Shown here in pieces: positions 7,063 through 15,257 of a DNA stretch of 44,416 bases. Under the pieces are notes generated by a model, which worked only from the letters and a program-made list of their open reading frames with translations, was not told the DNA's origin and searched no databases. This stretch comes from CAYNYF01 sp964401385 (lineage in GTDB: Bacteria > Planctomycetota > Phycisphaerae > SM23-33): contig CAYNYF010000031.1 in the NCBI GenBank assembly GCA_964401385.1, forward strand, positions 1 to 44,416, given 5' to 3'. Position 1 is the first letter of the stretch. Each line of letters opens with the position of its first letter. The translations under genes were made by a program, and so were the position numbers.

Positions 7063-8457
7063 TCAGTCCTCTTTCGCCTTGACGGCCTTGGACTTGGCCA
7101 GCAGCTCCTTGAATCGCCCTTCATCCCGCACGAGCTCGACGTGCCCGTCGGCGAAGCCCACGTTGATTCCGCCTTTCCAGGCGTCGTGGGCCTCATACAC
7201 CAGGATCACCTTGTAGACCTCGGGCAGCTTGTCCAGCGGCAGCGGGGGTTTCAGGTACACGTATCCGACCTTCATCTCCGGCCGGGCCGGGTTGGTCAGC
7301 GTGCGGGCATCGATCATCTTGGACTCCGCCAGCACCTGGAGGCCCTCCGGCGGCCTTCCATTGTGATCCGCGGCATACATGCAAATCGCCTTGGCGATTG
7401 CGCGGACGTTCACTGCGGACATTGCTCGCCTGGCCTGCTCCCGCGCCCGGCGGATGGGGGGGGCGAGGACGTCGGAGATCAGCGCGTTCAGATCCTTCTC
7501 GCCCAGCGCCAACGTCAGGCGATCTCCCTGCACCGTCGGCGTGAGCATGGCGGTGAGCTTGCCCACCTCCGGAAAGAACTGCCGCACGGCCGGGAGCTTT
7601 TCGATGGTCGTGTAGCCGTGGGCGATCACCCCTTTCAGCGCCCTGGCCGAGGCGGCGTCCTGGGATTGGATCACCAGCTTCGCCGACATCTTTGGCGGCA
7701 GGTCGACCCCGACGGCCGCCCACATCAACCCGCGCGTCACTGCCGTGCTGGGCCCGCCGCCGACCTCCTCCGGCAGCGTCGGCATCATCTCCTCGACGAC
7801 CTTTCGCGAGTCGGCCGTCGGAATCAGCAAGAACTGAGCGGTCGTGTCGCCGGCGGCGGCGAAGGCCTGCGCTAATTCGGGTCGGGACACCGGCTGGAAC
7901 GCCTTCCGCGCGCGCAGCCGCTCCAGTTGCCCCGGCGCGCCGCCGACGATGTAGTCGCCGACTCGCCCGGCCATTCGGACGATGTCGCCCAGCGGGGAGC
8001 TGCCTTTCCGCCAGCCCCGGCTCCCGGACGGGCGGCTTGTCGGCCCGTCGGCCCGGCCGCTGTACAGCAGGCCGGCGATCGCCCGGGCGTCGGCGCCCTC
8101 CGTCAGCGGCACCACCGCGAACGCCAGCTCCAAGATCGGGCCGGAAGTGCCCACGACCAGGAACAGCTCCCTGCCCCCGGCCTTGATCATGTCCGCCAGC
8201 CAGGGCTGGATCATCTTCTTTTCCTCGGCCGACTGCCTGACGTCGCGCTCCCCGGTCACGGGGAAGACCTCGGCGAGCTTGTCCCAGATGGCGTCGACGT
8301 CCACGCGCGTCAGGTCCACGCGGATGACGGCGAAGGTCTCCTCGTCAACGAACCAGGCTATGGCGGCGGCTCGGGCCTGGGGGTCGAACTTCTCGGCCGC
8401 GATTGCCGCCGGCGCGGCCAGCGCCAGGGCGATCAGAATGGCTGTAATCCTGGGCAT
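7063..8457 (-). CDS. Exported protein with pseudopilin-like / H-x-DG C-terminal region
   Basis: A 464-residue protein. Residues 1-20 form a signal peptide (ALALAAPAAIAAE). The long middle part has no motif I can name. Near residue 350, AIAKAICMYAADHNGRPP begins a region resembling the post-helix part of type II secretion pseudopilins, and it ends in GGINVGFADGHVELV, the H-x-DG-like motif common at the C-terminus of planctomycete DUF1559-type proteins. The N-terminal prepilin helix of true pseudopilins is absent. It is the last gene of a four-gene minus-strand unit led by an ECF sigma factor and lies 25 bases after a second exported protein with a related C-terminal motif. A role in an envelope response controlled by that sigma factor is inferred. 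Confidence 0.7.
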   Translation of the reverse strand: MPRITAILIALALAAPAAIAAEKFDPQARAAAIAWFVDEETFAVIRVDLTRVDVDAIWDKLAEVFPVTGERDVRQSAEEKKMIQPWLADMIKAGGRELFLVVGTSGPILELAFAVVPLTEGADARAIAGLLYSGRADGPTSRPSGSRGWRKGSSPLGDIVRMAGRVGDYIVGGAPGQLERLRARKAFQPVSRPELAQAFAAAGDTTAQFLLIPTADSRKVVEEMMPTLPEEVGGGPSTAVTRGLMWAAVGVDLPPKMSAKLVIQSQDAASARALKGVIAHGYTTIEKLPAVRQFFPEVGKLTAMLTPTVQGDRLTLALGEKDLNALISDVLAPPIRRAREQARRAMSAVNVRAIAKAICMYAADHNGRPPEGLQVLAESKMIDARTLTNPARPEMKVGYVYLKPPLPLDKLPEVYKVILVYEAHDAWKGGINVGFADGHVELVRDEGRFKELLAKSKAVKAKED

Positions 8458-8482
8458 CGGATATCTCCTGTTTTCACGAAAG

Positions 8483-9919
8483 CTATTTGGTGAGTGTCAG
8501 TTCGTACCGAAGGTCGTCTTTTGGCCGGTCCGGCGCCGGGGCGCGGCCCTCCAGCGTGACGGTATCGCCCACGGCCTTGTAGGCGAACGGCTTGCCGGTT
8601 ACGGGGTCGATCGGGACCGGCACGGCCGTGATGTCGCTCAGCCTGGCCGGAGGCTTGCCGTCGTGGCCGGCCGCGTACATCCGCACCGCCTCGATGCACC
8701 GCAGGGCGGCGACGTGCCGGTCCAGTTTCGCCGTCAAGAAGTACGCCCGCCCCAGCGCCGGCAGAAACGCAGTGAACGGCAGCCCCTCCCCACGGGCCTT
8801 GGCCCTGTCCAGGGCATCTGCCGCGCGCTGGAGCCCTGCCCGCGCCTGCCAGTAGGGCACGTGGAACCACTTGAAGGATTCGTCCCGGAGGCGGTCAAAG
8901 GTCTCCAGGTGATAGACGGCGACCACCTGCTGGACGGGCATGGCGGCGATCTGCTCGTCGGTTCTGCCCAGCGAGCGGAGGTATTGTTTCGCCCGCGGGT
9001 AGGCGTGCACGGCCAGAGCGGTCAGCGCCAGCTTTGTCTGTGCGGAGGACTCTGGCTTTCCGTATCGGTGGGTCAGCACGTGCAGGGACTGCACCAGGTC
9101 GTCCGTACCGGCCCGCCACTGCGCCGGCGTCAACTCGGCGGTCTTGAGGTCCCGCAGTCGCCGCAGCGGAGGCAACATCAGATACACCATCGCCGCCTCC
9201 CACTGCATCGGCCCGCGCAGGTCCACCAGCGGCCGGGGCAGCCACGTCAGCGCCCAGTACAGGTTCGGCGCGCCCGGGGCCTGCATGAGTTCCTCGACGC
9301 GATCCACCATGATGGCGCTGATTGCCGTGCCGACCAGCGGTTGTATCAGCGTGGGACCCTCACCGACGTGCCGGGACATGGCGAAGCCTGTCTGGAGGTC
9401 GTGGATCGCCTGCTCGAAGTCGCCCTTGGCGGTGCTGAGTCGAACCTTCACCGCCAGCACCCTGGCCAGGCGGCGGTAGCGGCCCAGTTCGGGAAGCACC
9501 AGGCCCATGCGTTCGCTCCGAACCGGCAGGTCCCAGTGGCAATACTCCCTGCGGGCGGCCAGTTCGAGCTGGCGCAGGGCCGTCGAGTATTCCCCCAGGG
9601 CCTTGGCGACTTCCTTTAGCGGAAGCTTCTCCGGCGGCGTCTCCATCCACTGCTCGATTTTCTCCGACCATTTGCCGGCCTTCTCGCGCGGTGCGACTTC
9701 GTTGGCGAGGTAGTAGAGCTGGGCGGCGTTGCCCGGGCTCTGGTCCAGCACCGGCGGAAGGAGCAGATACGTCAGGGCGGCCCGGGGCTCGGGGGCCGGG
9801 CTCGCCTTGAGCCGGACCACCTGCTGTTTCTCTTGCGGACGGACTTTCCGCGGCGCCTGGGCGGCGGCGCCGGCCGCGACGGCAACGATCAGCACGATGC
9901 ACGTATGCGCGCTTCTCAT
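8483..9919 (-). CDS. Exported protein with GspG-like C-terminal segment, function unknown
   Basis: A 478-residue protein with a signal peptide (TCIVLIVAVAAGAAAQA) and a mostly helical middle. Near residue 410, IEAVRMYAAGHDGKPPARL is followed by IDPVTGKPFAYKAVGD. This matches the pattern in GspG-type pseudopilins, where a YxxDxGxYP-like stretch precedes a PxDPWGxPYxY-like turn. The N-terminal pilin helix is lacking. The start is the ATG at 9919, which overlaps the anti-sigma stop as ATGA; the frame is open further upstream, but only as a shadow of the anti-sigma and sigma genes. The signal peptide confirms this start. Together with the downstream protein it is a candidate output of the sigma/anti-sigma system. 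Confidence 0.72.
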   Translation of the reverse strand: MRSAHTCIVLIVAVAAGAAAQAPRKVRPQEKQQVVRLKASPAPEPRAALTYLLLPPVLDQSPGNAAQLYYLANEVAPREKAGKWSEKIEQWMETPPEKLPLKEVAKALGEYSTALRQLELAARREYCHWDLPVRSERMGLVLPELGRYRRLARVLAVKVRLSTAKGDFEQAIHDLQTGFAMSRHVGEGPTLIQPLVGTAISAIMVDRVEELMQAPGAPNLYWALTWLPRPLVDLRGPMQWEAAMVYLMLPPLRRLRDLKTAELTPAQWRAGTDDLVQSLHVLTHRYGKPESSAQTKLALTALAVHAYPRAKQYLRSLGRTDEQIAAMPVQQVVAVYHLETFDRLRDESFKWFHVPYWQARAGLQRAADALDRAKARGEGLPFTAFLPALGRAYFLTAKLDRHVAALRCIEAVRMYAAGHDGKPPARLSDITAVPVPIDPVTGKPFAYKAVGDTVTLEGRAPAPDRPKDDLRYELTLTK

Positions 9920-10428
9920 GACTTGTCTCCAAAGATCAGGTTTTCGAGGCCGAAGAAACTGGGCCGCGGGCGCATCCGCGGGCGCTCGCCCAGGAGATGC
10001 TCGATCGTCTCGGCGGGCTCGGCCGGGCCCCCGGCGACGGGGCGGGGCGCCGGCAGGGCGTCCAGGCCCTTCGTCAGCACTTCCTCGCGGAGCTTGAGAT
10101 AATCGGCGTGCCCCCGCAACTGGTCCGGCCTGAGCAGGACGAGTTCCAGCGGAGCCGGCGTCACGGCCGGTGGAGCGGCCCGTTCGACCGTGCGGACCAC
10201 CACGCGCTCGATCTCCCGCGGCGGCGGCCGCAGCGCCAGCAACGCCCCCAGCCCCGCCGCCAGCAGCACCGCCAGGCACTGCCACGCGCGGTTTCGCCGC
10301 CCGCCGGCGGCCCGGCCGGCCAGGAACATCAGCCGGTCGCGGTCCATGGAAACTCCGGCCGGGCGGAGCGTCCCCAGCGCTGCTGCCAACTCCCTCTCTG
10401 CCGATGTCAGGTTTTCTCGCTCTTGCAT
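9916..10428 (-). CDS. Putative membrane-anchored anti-sigma factor
   Basis: A 170-residue protein with a short cytoplasmic N-terminus (residues 1-47, rich in Glu and Arg), one membrane helix (AWQCLAVLLAAGLGALLAL, about 49-67) and a proline-rich extracytoplasmic part of about 100 residues. It has no HxxxCxxC zinc motif. The call rests on context and layout: its start lies 22 bases inside the end of an ECF sigma gene, the classic arrangement for a sigma/anti-sigma pair. The extracytoplasmic end has no recognised sensor domain. The ATG at 10428 (MQERENL) is the first suitable start; upstream translation would be out of frame with the sigma gene. It could instead be a small membrane protein of other function. 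Confidence 0.6.
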   Translation of the reverse strand: MQERENLTSAERELAAALGTLRPAGVSMDRDRLMFLAGRAAGGRRNRAWQCLAVLLAAGLGALLALRPPPREIERVVVRTVERAAPPAVTPAPLELVLLRPDQLRGHADYLKLREEVLTKGLDALPAPRPVAGGPAEPAETIEHLLGERPRMRPRPSFFGLENLIFGDKS

Positions 10429-10910
10429 GATGTCCGCATCCTTTTCCTCAGGCCGGCCAGTCCCGCCCGGTATCGGCTGAAGACCGTCGAGACCGGCTGG
10501 CCGACAATCTCGCCCGCTTCCCGCAGGGTCATGCCGGCCCAGATCCGCAAAACGATGACCTCTCGCTGCTCGGCGGGCAGCTCCGCCAGCGCCGCCTGGG
10601 CGGCCTCGGCGTCGATCAGGTCGTCGCCGCCCGAGACGAACCAGCTCGCCCGCTGTGCCGCCCGGCGCTGCTCGTGCCTTCGCCGGCGGCGCTGCGATCG
10701 CAGGGCGTTGATGGCCGCGTTCCGCACGCACCGAAACAGCCAGGCCTTCACGTTGTCCGGCCGGCGCCGCTGCCGGGCGAGGCGCAGGAAAACGTCCTGC
10801 ACGACGTCCTCGGCCAGGCCAGCCTCCAGCCACTGCCGGGCGTAGAGGACCAGGCCGGCCGCGTGCGCGTCGAAGGACGCGCTCAGTTGCGTAGGACCGG
10901 TCTTTCCCAT
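10407..10910 (-). CDS. ECF-type RNA polymerase sigma factor
   Basis: A 167-residue sigma-70 family protein made only of regions 2 and 4. Region 2 is seen in AEDVVQDVFLRLARQ and NVKAWLFRCVRNAAINALR (about residues 33-72). Region 4 is seen in LPAEQREVIVLRIWAGMTL followed by AGEIVGQPVSTVFSRYRAGL, a helix-turn-helix that reads the -35 element. It is the first gene of a unit with a membrane anti-sigma-like protein and two exported proteins. I see no GGAAC/GTC-type autoregulatory promoter upstream; an extended -10 (TGGTACAAT at 11048-11040 on the minus strand) is the best candidate. Its regulon is unknown, though the coupling to exported products points to an envelope signal. Confidence 0.9.
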   Translation of the reverse strand: MGKTGPTQLSASFDAHAAGLVLYARQWLEAGLAEDVVQDVFLRLARQRRRPDNVKAWLFRCVRNAAINALRSQRRRRRHEQRRAAQRASWFVSGGDDLIDAEAAQAALAELPAEQREVIVLRIWAGMTLREAGEIVGQPVSTVFSRYRAGLAGLRKRMRTSCKSEKT

Positions 10911-11039
10911 GCGATCGCTTTCACCCTCTATGACACCGGCGGGCGGGAAGTTTTCGCGGCAAATCTCCCGCGCCGGCGAATTCCTTCGGCTCGGCCGGGA
11001 CGGGCGGTTCGGCCTGGTGCGGGGCCGTCGCCATCAGCG

Positions 11040-11048
11040 ATTGTACCA
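11040..11048 (-). promoter_or_regulatory. Candidate extended -10 promoter for the ECF sigma operon
   Basis: On the minus strand the sequence TGGTACAAT reads as an extended -10 (TGn-TACAAT). No good -35 accompanies it. It lies about 130 bases before the sigma factor ATG. Confidence 0.3.
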
Positions 11049-11103
11049 CCGCCCGGCCAGGGGGCGCGCGGGCGGCGCGGGGCCGCCCGGGCCAAAGCCG
11101 CAA

Positions 11104-11130
11104 AAAACCCGTGCCACCTCGCGGGGTTTT
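11104..11130. other. A/T-flanked hairpin in the divergent region
   Basis: AAAACCC at 11104-11110 pairs with GGGTTTT at 11124-11130 around a GC-rich loop. It has the form of a bidirectional intrinsic terminator. It lies between divergent genes, where it could stop read-through or belong to the leader of the gene at 11193. Confidence 0.3.
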
Positions 11131-11192
11131 CGTTTAGATTGTCGCGCGTTCGGGAAATCGTTCAGCGGCCAACGGCCGCGGCAAAGGAGACG

Positions 11193-11861
11193 ATGGGGAT
11201 GGCCGAGACAAAGAGTTACCTGATTCGTCGTGCCGGCGGGCCGGTCCGCCTGGCCTGCGACGACACCGCCTGGCGCCGGGCCGAGCGGTTGGCGATCGGC
11301 GAGTATCCGTGGTACGTCTCCGGCGGCAGGCAGGGCACCGACGTGGGGCTGCTGTACGACGAGAAGGCGATCTATGCCCTGTTCGTCTGCGAGGACCGGC
11401 ACATCTCCGCGGTGGAGTCCCGGCCCAACGGCAACGTGTACCTGGACAGTTGCGTGGAGTTGTTTGCCATGGTCGATCCGGGCGGCGACGGGGGGTATTT
11501 CAACTTCGAGGCCAACTGCTGCGGCACGGTGCACCTGGGCTTCGGCCCCGGGCGCGAGGGCAGGAAACTGGCGGCTCCGTCGGTGCACGAGAAGCTGAAG
11601 GTGGCGACGTCCATCCCCCTGCCGACCAAGGAAGAATCGCCCGCCGACGACGGCTGGTGGCTGGCGGCGGCGCTGCCGTTCTCGGCCATCTCCGAGCTGG
11701 CCGGCTTCGCCGTGGCCCCCAAGTCGGGCACGACCTGGCGGGCGAACTTCTACCGCTGCGGCGGCAAGACCGACCCGCAGTATGCCTGCTGGAACCCGAT
11801 CCAATGGGAAAAGCCCGACTTCCACCGGCCGGAGTCCTTCGGCCTGCTGACGTTCGAATAG
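11193..11861 (+). CDS. Carbohydrate-binding family 9-like protein
   Basis: A 222-residue protein resembling the CBM9-like beta-sandwich domain found alone or attached to glycosidases. Indicators are TDVGLLYDEKAIYALFVCED (a strand pair typical of the family), YLDSCVELFAMVDPGGDGGYFNFEANCCG (split here by a turn near residue 105) and the C-terminal ACWNPIQWEKPDFHRPESFG with its Trp and Phe. No signal peptide is seen, so it would be cytoplasmic unless exported in another way. The ribosome binding site AAGGAG (11184-11189) serves an ATG at 11193 (MGMAE); a second ATG at 11199 has better spacing, so two residues are uncertain. It is divergent from the sigma operon and followed by gltX with its own promoter. 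Ligand unknown. Confidence 0.72.
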   Translation: MGMAETKSYLIRRAGGPVRLACDDTAWRRAERLAIGEYPWYVSGGRQGTDVGLLYDEKAIYALFVCEDRHISAVESRPNGNVYLDSCVELFAMVDPGGDGGYFNFEANCCGTVHLGFGPGREGRKLAAPSVHEKLKVATSIPLPTKEESPADDGWWLAAALPFSAISELAGFAVAPKSGTTWRANFYRCGGKTDPQYACWNPIQWEKPDFHRPESFGLLTFE

Positions 11862-11932
11862 CGCGCGAGTTCGCGCAGACGGCGATTCTCGCCGCGAAGA
11901 CTTGCCGCCCGAGCCGTCCGGCCGCGGGGTCA

Positions 11933-11960
11933 TTGGCAGGATCCCCGCAAGACGTACAAT
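11933..11960 (+). promoter_or_regulatory. Probable gltX promoter
   Basis: TTGGCA at 11933-11938 and TACAAT at 11955-11960 are separated by 16 bases. The predicted transcript start near 11967 leaves a leader of about 20 bases before the GTG start of gltX. Confidence 0.55.
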
Positions 11961-11985
11961 AGGCCAGAAAGGTTTGCTCGATCAC

Positions 11986-13476
11986 GTGACGCAGCCGGTC
12001 AAAACGCGGTTTGCCCCTTCACCGACGGGGCATCTTCACGTCGGCGGGGCCCGCACGGCCCTGTTCAACTGGCTGTACGCCCGCAAGCAGGGGGGCAAGT
12101 TCCTGCTGCGGATCGAGGACACCGACCGGGCGCGGCACGTCGAGGGGGCCGTCGAAAAGATCATCGACGACCTGAAGTGGCTGGGCATCGACTGGGACGA
12201 AGGCCTCGGCGTCGGCGGGCCGAACGAGCCGTACCGGCAGTCCGGGCGGCTGGAGATCTACCGCGACCGTGTCGAGAGGCTGCTGGCGGCGGGGAAGGCC
12301 TACCACGCCTTCGAGACGGGCGAGGAGCTGAAGGCGATGCGCAAAGAGGCCGAGGGCGGCGGCCGCGGGTTCCGCTACCCCCGGCCGGAGCGGCTGCCGA
12401 CGGCCGAGGACGCCGAGAAGGCCCGCGCCGAGGGCCGGCCCGTCGTGGTGCGATTCCGCAACCCCGGGCGCGACGTGAAAGTCCACGACGCGGTCTTCGG
12501 CGACGTGACCATCGCCGCGGCCGAGCAGGACGACTTCATCATCCTCAAGGACGACGGCTACCCGACGTTTCACCTGGCCAACGTCGTCGACGACGCCCTG
12601 ATGGGCGTGACGCTGGTCATGCGCGGGCAGGAGTTCCTCGGGCAGACCTGGCGGCAGGTGCTGCTGCGCGAGGCGCTCGGACTGCCCGAGCCGGGCTACG
12701 CCCACCTGCCGCTGATCCTGGACATGTCCGGGCGGAAGCTGTCCAAGCGCGACGGCGACGTTGAAGTCCACGCCTTCCGGGCGGCAGGCTACCTGCCCGA
12801 GGTGCTGATGAACTTCATCGCCCTGGCCGGGTGGAGCCCCGGCGGCAACCGCGAGAGGATGACGCCGGCGGAGCTGATCGAGTCGTTCTCGCTGGAGCGG
12901 CTGAGCAAGACCAACGCCAAGTTCGACCGCAGGAAGCTGCTGGCGTTCAACACCGAGGGCGTCGCCGAGGCCCCGCCCGAGCGCCTGCTGAGCGGGCTCA
13001 AGGACTACCTGTCGCTGAACGAGACGCCCATTCCCCCGGACGAGGAGATGCTCGGCCGGCTCATCCGGGCGAACAAGGGCTTTCGGACGTTCGCCGACGT
13101 CGTCGCCAAGAGCGGCGTCCTGTTCGTCGCCGACGACGCCTTCGAGTATGATTACAAGGCGGTCAGGAAGGTCCTGGCCAAGGGCGGCGGCGCCGGCTGG
13201 GCGATGCTGGGCGGGCTCCGGCCGGCGCTGGCCGAGTGTAAGTGGACCGAGGACGCGCTGAAGGCGCTGGTCGAGGGCGTCTGCGCGGAAAAGGGCGCGG
13301 GCATGAACGCGGTGGCCCAGCCGCTGCGGGTGGCCGTCACCGGCTCCACCGTCAGCCCCTCCATCTACGAGACGCTGCTGATCCTGGGAAAGCAAAAGGC
13401 GCTGGCCCGGATCGACCGCTGCCTGGCCCTCAGAGACGCCGAACCGTCGCAGGGTCGTAACCATGAGCAAGGCTGA
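11986..13476 (+). CDS. gltX: Glutamyl-tRNA synthetase
   Basis: A 496-residue class I synthetase that charges tRNA-Glu. The N-terminus RFAPSPTGHLHVGGARTALF contains the HIGH-type signature (HLHVGG, about 16-21), EDTDRARHVE is the conserved acidic loop after it, and KLSKRDGD (about 250-257) is the KMSKS-type motif. The length is typical. The GTG at 11986 is chosen because it precedes the conserved KTRFAPSPTG by four codons and lies just downstream of a promoter; an ATG or TTG further upstream would add unconserved residues. The ribosome binding site is weak (AAAGG at 11968-11972). Its last 14 bases overlap the start of glnS, which suggests the two glutamate/glutamine synthetases are made together. 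Confidence 0.95.
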   Translation: MTQPVKTRFAPSPTGHLHVGGARTALFNWLYARKQGGKFLLRIEDTDRARHVEGAVEKIIDDLKWLGIDWDEGLGVGGPNEPYRQSGRLEIYRDRVERLLAAGKAYHAFETGEELKAMRKEAEGGGRGFRYPRPERLPTAEDAEKARAEGRPVVVRFRNPGRDVKVHDAVFGDVTIAAAEQDDFIILKDDGYPTFHLANVVDDALMGVTLVMRGQEFLGQTWRQVLLREALGLPEPGYAHLPLILDMSGRKLSKRDGDVEVHAFRAAGYLPEVLMNFIALAGWSPGGNRERMTPAELIESFSLERLSKTNAKFDRRKLLAFNTEGVAEAPPERLLSGLKDYLSLNETPIPPDEEMLGRLIRANKGFRTFADVVAKSGVLFVADDAFEYDYKAVRKVLAKGGGAGWAMLGGLRPALAECKWTEDALKALVEGVCAEKGAGMNAVAQPLRVAVTGSTVSPSIYETLLILGKQKALARIDRCLALRDAEPSQGRNHEQG

Positions 13477-15181
13477 CGAAGCTCCCCCGTCCGATTTCAT
13501 CCGCGACGTCGTCGCCGAGGACGCCCGCAGCGGCAAGTGGGGCGGCCGGCCGGTCACGCGCTTTCCCCCCGAGCCCAACGGCTACATGCACATCGGCCAC
13601 GCCAAGGCCATCTGGATCAACTACGGCATCGCCCGCGACTTCGGCGGCACCTTCCATCTCCGCTTCGACGACACCAACCCCACCACCGAAGAGGCCGAGT
13701 ACGTCGACGTCATCCAGCGCGACATCCGCTGGCTCGGATGCGACTGGGGCGAGCACCTGTACTTCGCCTCGGACTACTTCGAGCAGATGTACGCTTACGC
13801 CGTCGAGCTGGTCGAGAAGCACAAGGCGTACGTGGACGATCAGTCCGCCGAGCAGATCCGCGCCACCCGCGGCACGCTCACCCGGCCGGGGGTCAACAGC
13901 CCGTATCGCGACCGCCCCGTCCAGGAGAACCTGGACCTCTTCCAGCGCATGCGGGCGGGCGAGTTCCCCGACGGCGCCCGCGTGCTGCGGGCGAAGATCG
14001 ACATGGCCAGCGCGAACCTGAACCTGCGCGACCCGGTGATGTACCGCATCCTCCACGCCACCCACCCGCACCGCGGCGACGACTGGTGCGTCTATCCCAT
14101 GTACGACTGGGCCCACGGGCTGGAGGACTCCATCGAGGGCGTGACCCACTCGCTGTGCTCGCAGGAGTTCGAGAACCACCGGCCGCTGTACGACTGGTTC
14201 ATCGACGCCATCAACGCCGGCCGGCCGGAGAAGATCCATCACTCCCGGCAGCTCGAGTTCGCCCGCTTCAATCTCACCCACACGGTGATGAGCAAGCGCT
14301 ACCTCCGCCCGCTGGTCGAGGCCGGCTGCGTCCGCGGCTGGGACGATCCGCGCATGCCCACGCTCAGCGGCATGCGCCGCCGCGGCTACACTCCCGAGGC
14401 CATACGCGACTTCCTCAAGCGCATCGGCGTCAGCAAGTTCGTCAGCACGGTGGACGTCGCCCTGCTGGAGCATTTCCTGCGCCAGCACCTGAACAGGACC
14501 TCGCCGCGGGTGATGGGCGTCCTCCGCCCGCTGAAGCTTATCATCGACAACTACCCCGCGGGCAGTCTCGAGGAGCTGGACGCGGTTAACAACCCCGAGG
14601 ACCCCTCGGCCGGCACGCGGAAAGTGCCGTTCTCGCGCGAGCTGTACGTCGAGCGGGAGGACTTTCGCGAGCAGCCGCCGAAGAAGTTCTACCGCCTTTC
14701 CCCCGGCCGGGAGGTGCGGCTGCGGTACGCCTACTTCGTCACCTGCGTGGGCGCGGTCAAGGACGAGAAGACCGGCGAGGTGATCGAGCTGCACTGCACC
14801 TACGACCCGGCCACGCGCGGCGGCGATTCGCCCGACGGGCGGAAGGTCAAGTCCACGCTGCACTGGGTCTCGGCCGGTGAGGCCCTGCCGGCCGAGGTGC
14901 GGCTGTACGGGCACCTCTTCGCCGAGGAAAACCCCTCCGACGTGGCCGAGGGCGAGGACTGGCAGTCCAACCTGAACCCCGACTCGCTGGAGGTCCTGAC
15001 CGGCTGCCGCGTGGAGCCCTCCCTGGCCGGCGCCGCGCCCGGCGGGCGGTACCAGTTCGAGAGGCAGGGCTATTTCTGCGTGGACCCCGACTCCGCGCCC
15101 GGAAAGCCGGTCTTCAATCGCACGGTCACGCTGAAGGACACCTGGGCCAGGATCCAAATGGCCCGGAAGCAGGGCAAGTGA
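13463..15181 (+). CDS. glnS: Glutaminyl-tRNA synthetase
   Basis: A 572-residue class I synthetase charging tRNA-Gln. FPPEPNGYMHIGHAKAI (about 34-50) holds the HIGH motif and HTVMSKRYL (about 271-279) the KMSKS-type motif. RFDDTNPTTEEAEYVD is the characteristic GlnRS/eukaryote-type GluRS segment. The C-terminal part with two anticodon-binding beta barrels is present (for example HLFAEENPSD), so it is full length. The ATG lies inside gltX (14-base overlap). Having GlnRS means Gln-tRNA can be made directly rather than only through the amidotransferase route. GlnRS is known to be of eukaryotic descent in bacteria and spread by transfer; here base composition matches the neighbours, so any transfer is old. 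Confidence 0.96.
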   Translation: MSKADEAPPSDFIRDVVAEDARSGKWGGRPVTRFPPEPNGYMHIGHAKAIWINYGIARDFGGTFHLRFDDTNPTTEEAEYVDVIQRDIRWLGCDWGEHLYFASDYFEQMYAYAVELVEKHKAYVDDQSAEQIRATRGTLTRPGVNSPYRDRPVQENLDLFQRMRAGEFPDGARVLRAKIDMASANLNLRDPVMYRILHATHPHRGDDWCVYPMYDWAHGLEDSIEGVTHSLCSQEFENHRPLYDWFIDAINAGRPEKIHHSRQLEFARFNLTHTVMSKRYLRPLVEAGCVRGWDDPRMPTLSGMRRRGYTPEAIRDFLKRIGVSKFVSTVDVALLEHFLRQHLNRTSPRVMGVLRPLKLIIDNYPAGSLEELDAVNNPEDPSAGTRKVPFSRELYVEREDFREQPPKKFYRLSPGREVRLRYAYFVTCVGAVKDEKTGEVIELHCTYDPATRGGDSPDGRKVKSTLHWVSAGEALPAEVRLYGHLFAEENPSDVAEGEDWQSNLNPDSLEVLTGCRVEPSLAGAAPGGRYQFERQGYFCVDPDSAPGKPVFNRTVTLKDTWARIQMARKQGK

Positions 15182-15257
15182 GCAAGAACTCGAAGCTGGG
15201 AATCGGGGCCGGCAGTCTGCGGCGGCCCGGGCACGAGCTGGCAATCGGAAATGACGG

